Of a stretch of DNA of 46,629 nt, positions 3,677 through 12,713 are shown piece after piece. Source of the stretch: UBA4246 sp045113695. Its GTDB lineage: Bacteria > Bacillota > Clostridia > Christensenellales > Aristaeellaceae. The stretch is taken from assembly GCA_045113695.1 (NCBI GenBank), contig JBGUJG010000123.1, forward strand, positions 1 to 46,629, read 5' to 3'. Every line of letters starts with the position of its first letter. Position 1 is the stretch's first letter. The notes below the pieces were generated by a model. That model was not told where the DNA came from. It saw nothing but the letters and a program-made list of their open reading frames with translations, and made no database searches. A program made the position numbers and the translations under genes.

Positions 3677-5130
3677 GCCGTCAGCTGCCGGTACCGCTCG
3701 CCGTTCAGGACCTCCAGCATCAGCTGGTAAGGGGTCTTGCCCGTCACCACCTGGGTAAACAGGCGGGGAGTGTAGCCGGACACCAGGGCGACGCCGCGCT
3801 CGTCCCTGGTGACGGGCTGCTGCACATGGCGGGACTGCACGTTCCAGAACACGAGGTTCGGGAGCCTGTAGCCGCAGCGTGCGTACTGAAGGCGGGCATA
3901 CTCAAAGTTGGACAGGTCAGCGCCGCGCGAGCAGGCGTCAAACTCCATGTCGGAGATGATGTACAGGGTCTCGGGCAGCTCCTTCTGGGGCACACGGCTG
4001 GCCAGAGCGGCGTTGAGCACGAGATCAAACACCGCCTGGATGTTGGTGTTCGCGCACTCGGAGAATGACCGGCAGTAGTTCACACGGTCCACGAGGTCGC
4101 AGCCCTTGATCTCGATCAGGCGAGGACGCTCGGAGAAGGTGATGAAGTGGTTGCGGAACGCGCCGGTGTTGCGCGCCGCAAAGTACAGGCCCAGGGACAT
4201 GGCGACCGCAAAGGGGACAGGGCTGCCGGTCCAGAACATGGAGCCGGAGGTGTCCACGACGCACAGGGCGTTGCGGCCGTCGGTGTAATCGGTCAGGGCG
4301 TTCCAGGTGGTGTCGAGCACCTGACGCTCCGCGGGGGTGCCGCGGAAGGTGAGGGCCTGCTGCACCAGGTCGCAGGGGTTCACCGAAGCGGTGTGCAGGG
4401 TGGCCTTGCCGGACGCAACCTGGTCCATGAAGGCACGGTAGCGGTTCTCGTCGTTGCGGAGGAAGGCGCGGCGGTATACGTACATCGCGCGAGAAGGCTG
4501 TGCCTGGTAGTCGAAGGTGTAGTCGCGCTCGCGCAGGTTGTTCTCCAGGATCCGGATGCGGGCGCGCAGCCGGGTCAGCATCTTCCGGTAGGCCGCGTCA
4601 GTCATGCCCAGGGCGCGGGCGATGGTCTTTGCCATGCAGACGGTGTCCCGGTTGGAGGCGTTGACGGAAGGGAGCCACTTGGCCAGAAGGGACACGGGCT
4701 CGCCGTGCTCATCCAGGCGCTGGTCCTCGCGGAGCTGCTCTGCGATCAGGGAAGTCAGGTCCCGCTCGCAGGGAGTGCCCATCAGCTCGAGCAGGTCGTC
4801 CCAGCGGCCGTACTCGGCGACGGCGCGGAGGTTGCGGCGGACGGTCTCCGGCTCGGTCTGAGCCAGATGCCGGAGCAGGACGCGGAACACGCGGCGCTCG
4901 CCCAGGCCGCCCCGGACGTCGCGGGCATAGAACAGGGTGCGGACAGCCAGGTCGCGGTCCTCGGCCCATGCGCGCCGGAAGCGGGAGACGATCTCCTGAT
5001 CCTGGGCAGACCGCAGGGCGCCGACGGTGGCAAAGAGGTCCAGCACATCGGAATGGGTGGTCAGAGGGGTCGCTGCGCCGTTCTCGGTGCGGGTGCGGTT
5101 CGTCATCTGACGGAGTGCGTAAAGCAGCAT
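3673..5130 (-). CDS. Ro60-like TROVE/DUF2828-type vWA RNA-binding protein
   Basis: A 485-aa soluble protein. Residues 1 to about 280 are an alpha-helical repeat region with the motifs RDVRGGLGER (71-80), YGRWDDLLEL (107-116) and LLAKWLPS (148-155), typical of the DUF2828/TROVE-like class. Residues 285-470 form a von Willebrand A domain with a complete MIDAS: D293-T-S295-G-S297, T362 and D394. Ro60/Rsr proteins combine the same two parts, forming a ring that binds misfolded RNA inside and Y RNA outside; that role is inferred here. AAGGAGGG precedes the start by seven bases. A Y RNA, tRNA-like RNAs and rtcB follow on the same strand, which supports an RNA quality-control function. The exact subfamily (classic Rsr or DUF2828) needs a profile search. 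Confidence 0.8.
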   Translation of the reverse strand: MLLYALRQMTNRTRTENGAATPLTTHSDVLDLFATVGALRSAQDQEIVSRFRRAWAEDRDLAVRTLFYARDVRGGLGERRVFRVLLRHLAQTEPETVRRNLRAVAEYGRWDDLLELMGTPCERDLTSLIAEQLREDQRLDEHGEPVSLLAKWLPSVNASNRDTVCMAKTIARALGMTDAAYRKMLTRLRARIRILENNLRERDYTFDYQAQPSRAMYVYRRAFLRNDENRYRAFMDQVASGKATLHTASVNPCDLVQQALTFRGTPAERQVLDTTWNALTDYTDGRNALCVVDTSGSMFWTGSPVPFAVAMSLGLYFAARNTGAFRNHFITFSERPRLIEIKGCDLVDRVNYCRSFSECANTNIQAVFDLVLNAALASRVPQKELPETLYIISDMEFDACSRGADLSNFEYARLQYARCGYRLPNLVFWNVQSRHVQQPVTRDERGVALVSGYTPRLFTQVVTGKTPYQLMLEVLNGERYRQLTA

Positions 5131-5267
5131 GGTTTTTCCCTCCTTTGGGGACAGATCAAGGCGCTTGGACTGTTTTGTCCGTTCTCATTTTTGGCAAACA
5201 ATGATGTTGATTTTGCTGCCTGCGCCTTTCTGTGCTTTCGGAAGCCTCTGATCGCTTCCGCACCCAT

Positions 5268-5313
5268 AAGATAACAGATTCAGGCCCGGCGATCATGGAA
5301 AAAAAGATGCGAA
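5268..5313 (-). promoter_or_regulatory. Promoter of the Ro60-like gene with 23-bp upstream element
   Basis: The minus-strand element (5313-5291) is identical to that of the RNA array in 22 of 23 positions. It is followed by a 17-bp spacer and TATCTT (5273-5268). The predicted start leaves a leader of about 130 bases. The element ends where a -35 box would be, but no TTGACA-like sequence is present. Confidence 0.6.
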
Positions 5314-5419
5314 CACGCAGGATAACGCATGATTTTTTAATTTTTTCCGCCGTGCGGATCCCTTTCATCCGACGATTCACGCATTCATGCGTGAACCGTT
5401 CGGACCGACGGACCCCGTA

Positions 5420-5447
5420 TTGCCTTTTTCCGGTTTTTGGGTATAAT
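5420..5447 (+). promoter_or_regulatory. Sigma-A promoter of the sensor kinase operon
   Basis: TTGCCT (5420-5425), 16-bp spacer, perfect TATAAT (5442-5447). The interval 5131-5511 between the divergent genes otherwise holds only the Ro60-like promoter on the opposite strand. Confidence 0.7.
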
Positions 5448-5511
5448 AAAGCCGAAGAAAAAAATGCGGCATATTGTACCCAAAGTCAGGCAGGAAGGAC
5501 GGGGGTGAACC

Positions 5512-7308
5512 ATGGAAACGGATCGTCTGACCGGAAAGCGTCCGGAAAAAAAGCGCCGCCGGCCGGTCCGGGCCGGAAAGCCGCGCGCCATCGGCATCAT
5601 ATTCCTGATCCTGCTGGTCAGCCTTTCGCTGATGGTCGCCGCGGGCGAGGCGACCATCCGGACGGCTGGCAGCGAGCTGCGCAGCCGGGCGCTGGAAACG
5701 GCCGGGGCAGAGATCGGCTACATCAGCGACGCCCTGTATTCCCAGCTGACGCAGATTCAGCTGCAGAGCACGGAGATTCTGAACAGCGAAACCGTGCTGG
5801 CCCTGGCCATGCGCAGCGCGATCCTGGACCGGTATGAGGTGGTATCATACGAAAACGCCGTCATGAAGCTGATCCGCTCCAGGCTGTCCCAGATCAATCT
5901 GGACGCTTCCTCCCAGCTGTATATCCCGGGCATCAACACCCTGATCACCAGCCAGAAAGCCGCGGCGGCGACCCAGGAGGAACTGGCCGGAATCCGGGAC
6001 GTTATCGCCGGTTTTCCCGGAGGCCTGTTTTATACGGACGAGGTGATGGGATTCTGGAGCGCTTCGCCGCTGATCCATGACCCGGCGCGGGCGGCGCAGT
6101 CCCGCGTGATGCTGACCCAAATCCGCCGCCGGTCGCTCGAAAATCTGCTCCGCCGTTATTCCTCGCGGCCGAACGGCTGCCGGCTGCTGCTGGTCCTGAA
6201 CGGCCGCGTGATCGCGGATTCGGAGCAGACGGGGTGGGAGGAAAGCCTGCCGGAGCCGTCGGACGAAGAGATGCGGACGGTGACGAAGGACGGGCGTCAG
6301 TACTATTTTATCCGCACCAAGCATGATTTCAGCGATCTGTCCATTGCCGCCGTCCTGCCGGCCGACCAGGTCATGAGCAGCCTGTACCGCCTGCAGCGGC
6401 TGCTCAGAATGCTGGAAATCATCGGGGTGCTGACGGTCCTGCTGGCGACGGCCGCCTTCTACCAGGTCATCTGCCGGCCGCTCAAAAACATATCGGACAA
6501 GATGCGTCAGGTCGGCGGGGGCGATCTTACCGTCCGGATGGGTCCGGAAAGCACCGCCGAGCTGACGGACGTCAGCCAGACCTTCAACCGCATGGCTGGC
6601 CGGCTCCAGCAGCTGATTGACCGGGAGTACAGATCCCGCCTGCTGGCGGCGTCGGCGGAAAAAAAGGCGCTGCAGTACCAGATTACCCCGCACTTTCTGT
6701 ACAACACCTATTTCCAGCTGCGCAACCTGATCCTGCTGGAGGAAAACGAACAGGCCGGCCGCCTGGCGGACCTGATGGGCAGGTACCTGCGGTACATCGT
6801 CCGGCAGGAGGACTGCGCCGCCCTGGAAGAGGAGATGGAGCACGCGAAAAACTACGCGGATATCCAGGCCATGCGCTTCCGGGGGCGGATCTCTGTCCGC
6901 TGGACCGCACCGGACGGGGACTGGAAAGGGCTGATCGTCCCCCGCCTCATCGTCCAGCCGCTGATCGAAAACGCGTTCGGGCACGGGCTCAAAAACGTTG
7001 AAAGGGACGGCCTGGCGCTGATCACCCTCCGCCAGGCCGGCCTGGAGGTCCGCATCAGCGTGGAAGACAACGGGGAAGGCCTGGACGAGGACAGGATGGA
7101 AGCGCTCCGCCGATCCGTCGAAAACGGTCCTGGGGGAGAAAACGACGGCGTGGCCCTGGCCAACATTCACCGCCGCCTGCAGCTGCACTTCGGGCCGGAC
7201 AGCGGCCTTGCGCTTGACCGGTCCGCCCTGGGCGGGCTCAGGGCGGAGATCCGGATCGTCCCGGGGAAAGGGGGAGAAGAGGATGCCGAGAATCCTGCTG
7301 GTGGATGA
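5512..7308 (+). CDS. Sensor histidine kinase, YesM/LytS-type
   Basis: A 598-aa membrane kinase. A first membrane helix (about residues 26-47) and a second (about 300-323) bracket an extracytoplasmic sensor region of about 250 residues. After the second helix comes a HAMP domain and then the His_kinase signature QITPHFLYNTYFQLRN, with the probable phospho-acceptor His394. The C-terminal HATPase shows NAFGHGLKN and VEDNGEGLD. This family usually senses extracellular carbohydrate through a neighbouring binding protein and phosphorylates an AraC-type response regulator, which is exactly what follows. The gene overlaps the regulator by 26 bp. GGGGGTG precedes the start by five bases. Confidence 0.92.
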   Translation: METDRLTGKRPEKKRRRPVRAGKPRAIGIIFLILLVSLSLMVAAGEATIRTAGSELRSRALETAGAEIGYISDALYSQLTQIQLQSTEILNSETVLALAMRSAILDRYEVVSYENAVMKLIRSRLSQINLDASSQLYIPGINTLITSQKAAAATQEELAGIRDVIAGFPGGLFYTDEVMGFWSASPLIHDPARAAQSRVMLTQIRRRSLENLLRRYSSRPNGCRLLLVLNGRVIADSEQTGWEESLPEPSDEEMRTVTKDGRQYYFIRTKHDFSDLSIAAVLPADQVMSSLYRLQRLLRMLEIIGVLTVLLATAAFYQVICRPLKNISDKMRQVGGGDLTVRMGPESTAELTDVSQTFNRMAGRLQQLIDREYRSRLLAASAEKKALQYQITPHFLYNTYFQLRNLILLEENEQAGRLADLMGRYLRYIVRQEDCAALEEEMEHAKNYADIQAMRFRGRISVRWTAPDGDWKGLIVPRLIVQPLIENAFGHGLKNVERDGLALITLRQAGLEVRISVEDNGEGLDEDRMEALRRSVENGPGGENDGVALANIHRRLQLHFGPDSGLALDRSALGGLRAEIRIVPGKGGEEDAENPAGG

Positions 7309-8818
7309 TGAGCCGCTGGTGACCCGGTCGCTGCAGACGATGATCCAGGATGAGATGCCGGATGTCGAGGTGTACGCCACCCAGTCGTCCCAGGAGGCGA
7401 TGGATCTGCTGGCCAGGAACATGTACGACGTCGTGGTGACGGACGTGTCGATGCCGAAAATCTCCGGGCTGGAGCTGCTGGAACGGGTCAAAGCCCTGTG
7501 GCCGATGACCTATGTCATCGTGCTGACGGCGTACAGCAGCTTTGACTACGCCTACCGTGCCGGCCGGTATGAGAGCGTGCGGTTCATCCTTAAGATCGAG
7601 CCGCCGGAAACGGTGATGGAGGCGGTCCGCAGGGGCCTGGACACGGTGCGCCGCTATTTCAGCGCTTCCCAGGACGATGAGCGGATCCGCCGGTACATGA
7701 AGGAATCCCTGCCGCTGCTCCGCCAGGCCCTGCTGGAAAAGCTGGTGTTCCTGGGCGAAGACCTGCCGGAGAGAAAGGCCCTGGAAAGCTGCGGCATCAG
7801 CGTCCGGCCGGGCGAAGACACCTGGCTGGCCGTGAGCGGGGCGGTTGAATCGCAGGAAAAGCAGCAGGAGGTCGTTTTTCTCGTCCTGTCTTCGCTGCGG
7901 GACCTGGGATTCCGGGCGGACGCCCTGGTATCCGGCCCGCGCCTGATCTTCCTGGCGCAGGCGGAGACAGCCGCGCCGCCGCCGATCGCCGGCCAGCTGG
8001 ACAGGATCATCGAAGGGGCGGGCCCGGAGGCCGGCCTGTCTTTCGCGCTGACCGGCAGGGCGGTGCCGTGGCCGTCCCTGCGGACTGCCTGCGCGGAGCT
8101 GGAGCACTGCGCCAGGCGGGGCCTGGAGCGCAGCCGGATCATACTGGCGGACCCGCAGACAGACGGGGCCCGCGGGCTGACCTTCAGCGACGCCTTCCGC
8201 TGGCGCAGGCTGATCGAGCAGGGGGACAGCCGGGCGCTGACGGAGGCGGTGCGGGACGGCGTCCTGAAGGAAGGCTTTCCGCAGGGGCGGCAGAGCTGCG
8301 CCTTGCTGCTCAGGCTGCTGCTCCGGGAGTACTTCGGCGCCGCCTGCCTGGACCAGGTCCGGACTGACCGCGGATCGGCGGAGACGGTTTTTTTTCACGG
8401 AGCCTTCAGGAATCCGGATGAATGGGTGGACGAAGTGGGCAAAGTACTCCGGGCGCTTTTTGCCGGGGATGCCCAGGCGGGCACGGAAACGGACGCGGTG
8501 ATCGACAGCGTCAACCGCTATATGGAGGAACATTACGCAGAAGAGATCTCCCTAACCCGGATCGCGGACCGCTTCAGCTACAACAGCAGCTACCTGTCCC
8601 GGATCTACAAGCAGAATATGGGCGAAGGGATCAGCGAGCACCTCGTCCGCATCCGGGTAGAAAAAGCCTGCGAACTGCTCCGGAAGAGCGGGATGAGCGT
8701 CAGCGGTATCGCGGAAAGCTGCGGCTTTCAGACGGCGAAGTATTTTATCACCGTATTCAAGCGGAGCATGGGTATGACGCCGAAGACCTGGCGGTCACCG
8801 GATGACGCGAAAGGATGA
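7283..8818 (+). CDS. AraC-type response regulator (REC plus HTH_18), YesN-like
   Basis: A 511-aa cytoplasmic regulator. The receiver domain occupies residues 1 to about 120 (acidic pair D8-D9, phospho-acceptor D54 in VVVTDVSMP, conserved Lys in FILKIEPP). A linker of about 280 residues follows. The last 100 residues are two AraC helix-turn-helix units (SLTRIADRFSYNSSYLSRIYK and VSGIAESCGFQTAKYFITVFK) ending in the usual GMTPKTWR. The start was placed at the ATG just after GGGGAGAAGAGG, because the receiver begins there; it overlaps the kinase gene. It probably activates the transporter promoter at 8870-8898. Confidence 0.92.
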   Translation: MPRILLVDDEPLVTRSLQTMIQDEMPDVEVYATQSSQEAMDLLARNMYDVVVTDVSMPKISGLELLERVKALWPMTYVIVLTAYSSFDYAYRAGRYESVRFILKIEPPETVMEAVRRGLDTVRRYFSASQDDERIRRYMKESLPLLRQALLEKLVFLGEDLPERKALESCGISVRPGEDTWLAVSGAVESQEKQQEVVFLVLSSLRDLGFRADALVSGPRLIFLAQAETAAPPPIAGQLDRIIEGAGPEAGLSFALTGRAVPWPSLRTACAELEHCARRGLERSRIILADPQTDGARGLTFSDAFRWRRLIEQGDSRALTEAVRDGVLKEGFPQGRQSCALLLRLLLREYFGAACLDQVRTDRGSAETVFFHGAFRNPDEWVDEVGKVLRALFAGDAQAGTETDAVIDSVNRYMEEHYAEEISLTRIADRFSYNSSYLSRIYKQNMGEGISEHLVRIRVEKACELLRKSGMSVSGIAESCGFQTAKYFITVFKRSMGMTPKTWRSPDDAKG

Positions 8819-8869
8819 AATTGCACCAAATACAACAAAATAATGGAATCAAATAGTAAAAAATAAAGG

Positions 8870-8898
8870 TTTTCCGCGGGGAGAAAAGCGGATACAAT
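8870..8898 (+). promoter_or_regulatory. Promoter of the transporter genes
   Basis: Weak -35 TTTTCC (8870-8875), 17-bp spacer, TACAAT (8893-8898). The upstream AT-rich stretch 8821-8868, with repeated CAACA/CAAAT sequence, is a plausible binding site for the adjacent AraC-type regulator. The poor -35 fits activator dependence. Confidence 0.5.
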
Positions 8899-8946
8899 GA
8901 AGAAAACGCCTGGAAGGGCAAATACCATCAAGGAGGAGATGTTTGT

Positions 8947-10641
8947 ATGAAGAAGATTCTCTGTATCCTGCTTTCGGCCCTGCTGGTCCTGAGCGCCGCA
9001 GGCGGATGTCTGGCGGAAGCGACCGATTACAAGGCGATCTATGCCGACCGTGTCGGGTATGTGGTCGACAATTTCGCCTCCTGGGCGGAGGCAAACGGCG
9101 TATCTGACTACCTGAAGCCCTATGACGAACCCCTGACCGTCACCATGGTGCACAACTACAACAACGCCTGTGAAACCATGATCGGCAAGCTGGGCGAGCG
9201 CTACGGCGAGAACTACAGCAATAACCGCTGGACCGAGATCATGAAGAAGTGCCTGAACATCGACGTTCAGTACGACTGGTGGGCCCATGACGACGATTAC
9301 AACACCAAGCTGCGCATGACGATGGGCGCTTCCTCCCTGCCGGACGTGTTCGTCGTCAACTCCCAGAGCGACGTGGCCCAGCTGGCGGAAGCCGGGCAGA
9401 TCATCCCGCTCAACGACCTGATGCAGAAGGAGACCCTGCCCGAGATCCTGGACCGCTGGTACATGGACAACGGTCTGACCCTTTCGATGGTCACCATCGA
9501 CGGGAAGATCTACGGCTTCCCGCAGACCCTGTCCCACACGGACGACGCCGCCTACATCTTCATCCGCTCCGACTGGATGAAGGAGCTGGGCATTGAGGAA
9601 CCCAAAACCATCGAGGACGTCTGGAACATCGGCTACAAATTCGTGGAAGCTGGCAAGGCCAAGTACGGCGTGTTCTTTGAGGCCGGCCAGCCTTCCGTGA
9701 TGTACGATTACCTCTGCGGCATGTGCGAAGCCTATCACGCCTATCCCGAATCCTGGGTGGTCACGGAGGACGGCAAACTCCAGTTCGGCGCGACGCAGGA
9801 AGCCATGAAGGCCCCCCTCCGCCAGCTGCAGAAGATGTACGCCGACGGCGTGATCGACCCCGAGTTCGCCACCAAGGACGAGACAAAGGCCTTTGAGGAG
9901 ATCATCAACGGCAACATCGGCCTGGTCTTCGGCCCCCACTGGGTGATGACCTTCGTGATGAATATGTACGATCTGGAGCCGACAAAGGATGTCACCTGGT
10001 ACTGCTGCGCGATCCCGGATTCGGACGGCAACATCGTGCCGGAAGCCATCAAGACCAACAACCGCGGCTTCGTCTGCATCAACGCCAACTGCAAAAACCC
10101 TGAGGCGGCGTTCAGGATGCTGAACCTGTATCACTACGCCAGCTACTATTCCAACGACCCGACCTGGTGGGGCTATGAAGAGTCCTACTCCCGCATGATC
10201 GCCCCGGTCTGGTCCACCGTGAAGCCGACGGACAACCTGGATACATACGAGAACCTGCAGAAGGTATTCGCCGCCAACGATCCTTCCCTGCTGGAAGGCA
10301 AGGCCGTGTCCTATTACGGCAACATCACCTCCAGCGACTACAAGAAGGCCTGGGCCTGGAACCAGATGTTCGGCACGGCGGAATACACCCCGATGAAGGT
10401 GCTCAAATACCTGAGCGAAAACGGCCTGCTGTTCTACAACGCCTACGTGGGCGCGCCGTCCGTCACCTATCAGGACTACTGGAGCACGATGGACGACCTG
10501 ACCACGCAGATGATCATCAAGATCATCATGGGTGCGGACGTCGACGCCACGTTTGACGAATATGTGAAGCAGTGGAACGCCATCGGCGGCGCGACCATCA
10601 CCCAGGAAGCCAACGACTGGTACGCCGAGCATCATCAGTAA
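8947..10641 (+). CDS. Extracellular solute-binding protein of CUT1 sugar transporter
   Basis: A 564-aa exported binding protein with N-terminal signal MKKILCILLSALLVLSAAGGC. Cys21 could be a lipidation site, but the preceding AGG is a poor lipobox, so ordinary signal-peptidase cleavage after the alanines is possible. The size and the downstream LplB/YtcP-type permeases place it in the large YtcQ/LplA group of Firmicute oligosaccharide-binding proteins. The mature part is rich in Trp and Tyr, as is common for sugar binding. The likely ligand is an oligosaccharide taken up from plant or host glycans; its identity cannot be read from sequence. A hairpin after the stop separates it from the permeases. 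Confidence 0.88.
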   Translation: MKKILCILLSALLVLSAAGGCLAEATDYKAIYADRVGYVVDNFASWAEANGVSDYLKPYDEPLTVTMVHNYNNACETMIGKLGERYGENYSNNRWTEIMKKCLNIDVQYDWWAHDDDYNTKLRMTMGASSLPDVFVVNSQSDVAQLAEAGQIIPLNDLMQKETLPEILDRWYMDNGLTLSMVTIDGKIYGFPQTLSHTDDAAYIFIRSDWMKELGIEEPKTIEDVWNIGYKFVEAGKAKYGVFFEAGQPSVMYDYLCGMCEAYHAYPESWVVTEDGKLQFGATQEAMKAPLRQLQKMYADGVIDPEFATKDETKAFEEIINGNIGLVFGPHWVMTFVMNMYDLEPTKDVTWYCCAIPDSDGNIVPEAIKTNNRGFVCINANCKNPEAAFRMLNLYHYASYYSNDPTWWGYEESYSRMIAPVWSTVKPTDNLDTYENLQKVFAANDPSLLEGKAVSYYGNITSSDYKKAWAWNQMFGTAEYTPMKVLKYLSENGLLFYNAYVGAPSVTYQDYWSTMDDLTTQMIIKIIMGADVDATFDEYVKQWNAIGGATITQEANDWYAEHHQ

Positions 10642-10655
10642 ACCTGTATGACCGT

Positions 10656-10688
10656 CCTCTCCCGTCTCCGGGCGGGAGAGGATTCCTT
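10656..10688 (+). terminator. Attenuator-like hairpin between binding protein and permease genes
   Basis: CCTCTCCCG (10656-10664) pairs with CGGGAGAGG (10673-10681), followed by a short T-rich ATTCCTTT. Such hairpins after the binding-protein gene usually stabilise its mRNA and limit read-through into the permeases. Confidence 0.6.
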
Positions 10689-10733
10689 TGAAAAACAGGG
10701 CTTTGGGCGGACGGAACGGAGAGGGGGACAGGG

Positions 10734-11660
10734 ATGAAGGGAACGAACAACAGGCTGCCGGCCTCAAAGATCTTCCGCAAGGAGCTGCAGCTTCATGTCA
10801 TGGTCCTTCCGGCGGTCATCCTGGTGCTGATCTTCAGCTATTTCCCGCTGTACGGACTGAAAATCGCCTTCCAGCGCTTCATCCCGGCCAAGGGCCTGTT
10901 CGGCAGTCAGCGGTTCGTCGGGTGGGACAATTTCAAATACGTGATGTCGCTGCCGAACTTTCTTCCCGTGCTCCGGAACACCTTCATCATTGCCGGGGCC
11001 AAAATCGTGCTGAACCTGCTGGTGCCGGTCACGGTGGCGCTGATGCTCAACGAGTTGTCCAGCGCCAGGCTCAAGCGCCCCATTCAGACCATCATCTATT
11101 TTCCCCATTTCCTGTCCTGGATCATCTTCGGCGGGATCCTGATCGACCTGCTCTCCCCGGGCTCCGGCATCGTGAACAAGCTGATCACGGCCCTCGGGGG
11201 AAAGCCCATCTATTTTCTCGGCGACAACCGGTATTTCAGAGGCACCGTGATCGTGACGGACGTGTGGAAGAATTTCGGCTACGGGACCATCGTGTACCTG
11301 GCAGCCATCACCGGCATCGACACGACCCTGTACGAGGCGGCCCAGATCGACGGGGCCAACCGCTGGCAGCAGACCTGGCACGTGACCCTGCCCGGCATCC
11401 GGATGACGGTGGTGCTGATGATGGTGCTGGCCCTGGGCCGGGTCCTGAACGCCGGGTTCGATCAGCTGTACAACCTGTGCAAGCCGATCGTCTACGAGAG
11501 CGGTGACATCCTGGATACCTTCGTATACCGGCTGGGCCTTGAAAACGGGGCCTTCGGCCCGGCGACGGCGGTGGGTCTTTTCCGCTCGGTGGTGTCCCTG
11601 TTCTTTATTTCCACCGCCTATGCCGTCGCATACAAATGGTTTGACTACCGACTGTTCTGA
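10734..11660 (+). CDS. ABC transporter permease, LplB/YteP type
   Basis: A 308-aa inner-membrane permease with six predicted helices and the EAA loop (EAAQIDGANRWQQTWHVTLP) that docks the ATPase. A cytoplasmic basic N terminus precedes the first helix (about residues 22-42). It pairs with the next gene to form the channel for the binding protein at 8947-10641. No ATPase gene is nearby, so a shared MsmX-type ATPase encoded elsewhere is likely. The start follows GAGAGGGGGAC. The second gene begins 17 bp after the stop. Confidence 0.92.
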   Translation: MKGTNNRLPASKIFRKELQLHVMVLPAVILVLIFSYFPLYGLKIAFQRFIPAKGLFGSQRFVGWDNFKYVMSLPNFLPVLRNTFIIAGAKIVLNLLVPVTVALMLNELSSARLKRPIQTIIYFPHFLSWIIFGGILIDLLSPGSGIVNKLITALGGKPIYFLGDNRYFRGTVIVTDVWKNFGYGTIVYLAAITGIDTTLYEAAQIDGANRWQQTWHVTLPGIRMTVVLMMVLALGRVLNAGFDQLYNLCKPIVYESGDILDTFVYRLGLENGAFGPATAVGLFRSVVSLFFISTAYAVAYKWFDYRLF

Positions 11661-11677
11661 GAAGGGGGGCGAAGAGG

Positions 11678-12589
11678 ATGACCGGAAGTCTGCCAGCAAA
11701 GCGGAAGCGCCGCCGGGATAATCCGGGGCGGATCGCGTTCCAGACGGTGAATATCACCCTGCTGGTGCTGCTGGCCGCCATTTGTCTGCTGCCCTTTATC
11801 CACGTCATCGCCGTTTCCCTTTCGAACAACGCCTACATTGACGCCGGCCTGGTCACCTTCTGGCCGATGGGCACCAACGCGCAGAGCTACGGCTACCTGC
11901 TGGAGCGGGCCGCGTTCTGGAACGCGTTCCGCATGTCCGTGTTCCGCCTGGTGCTGGGCACCTCGATCAACCTGATCCTGCTGTGCCTGACGGCTTACCC
12001 GCTGTCCAAGCCCAAAGAAAAATTCCACGGGCGGACGGTGTACGCCTGGTTCTTCTTTATCACCATGCTCGTCAACGGCGGCCTGATCCCCAATTACATG
12101 GTGATCTCCACCCTGAAGCTGCGCAACACCATCTGGGCCCTGGTGCTGCCGACGGCCGTGCAGGTCTATGACCTGATCCTGATGCTGAACTTTTTCCGCC
12201 AGGTGCCGTCCGACCTGGAGGACGCTGCCCTGATCGACGGGGCCGGCCACTTCCGCACGATGCTCAGGATCTATGTGCCGGTGTCGATGCCGGCCATCGC
12301 CACGATGACCCTGTTCTGCATGGTGTACCACTGGAACCAGTGGTTTGACGGCATGCTCTATATGGACAACGTGAATCTCCGCCCCCTTCAGACCTTCCTG
12401 CGCCAGACCCTGATCGGCCAGGATTACACCTTTGCCGACGGCGACGAGATCGCCGCCTTCGCCGATATCAACGACCGGTCGCTGCGCTGCGCGCAGATCA
12501 TCATCGCCACGATCCCGATCCTGTGCAGCTATCCTTTCCTGCAGAGGTATTTTGTCAAAGGCATCATTGTCGGGAGCGTCAAGGGATAA
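11678..12589 (+). CDS. ABC transporter permease, YtcP/LplC type
   Basis: A 303-aa inner-membrane permease, the partner of the preceding one. It has six predicted helices and an EAA loop variant (EDAALIDGAGHFRTMLRIYV). The C-terminal PFLQRYFVKGIIVGSVKG is typical of the LplC/YtcP branch of CUT1 permeases. GAAGGGGGGCGAAGAGG precedes the start. The operon ends at the terminator at 12613-12660. Confidence 0.92.
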   Translation: MTGSLPAKRKRRRDNPGRIAFQTVNITLLVLLAAICLLPFIHVIAVSLSNNAYIDAGLVTFWPMGTNAQSYGYLLERAAFWNAFRMSVFRLVLGTSINLILLCLTAYPLSKPKEKFHGRTVYAWFFFITMLVNGGLIPNYMVISTLKLRNTIWALVLPTAVQVYDLILMLNFFRQVPSDLEDAALIDGAGHFRTMLRIYVPVSMPAIATMTLFCMVYHWNQWFDGMLYMDNVNLRPLQTFLRQTLIGQDYTFADGDEIAAFADINDRSLRCAQIIIATIPILCSYPFLQRYFVKGIIVGSVKG

Positions 12590-12612
12590 CAGAACCGGAT
12601 CAACAGCCAGGA

Positions 12613-12660
12613 GGCCTTCCGGCGGGGAAAAAATCCGCCGGAAGGCCTGTATTGTATTTT
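12613..12660 (+). terminator. Intrinsic terminator of the transporter operon
   Basis: A 13-bp GC-rich stem (12613-12625 with 12635-12647, GGCCTTCCGGCGG and its complement) is followed by TGTATTGTATTTT. Confidence 0.85.
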
Positions 12661-12679
12661 GGACGATTTCAGGTATAAT
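12652..12679 (+). promoter_or_regulatory. Promoter of the thpR-like operon
   Basis: TTGTAT (12652-12657), 16-bp spacer, perfect TATAAT (12674-12679), overlapping the terminator tail of the previous operon. Confidence 0.65.
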
Positions 12680-12713
12680 GGAAGAGAAATACTGATGATT
12701 CTGGAGAGAAACC

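Noticed and set aside
223..5130. Classic sigma-54/RtcR control of the repair locus
   Set aside because: No TGGCAC-N5-TTGC type site and no RtcR-like gene were found in the window.
8728..10767. Long minus-strand frame (about 680 codons) opposite the solute-binding protein gene
   Set aside because: It mirrors the codons of a clear transporter gene; the translated frame is Val/His/Gly-rich with no family features. The same holds for long antisense frames at 5845-7491, 22431-24344 and 44932-46473.
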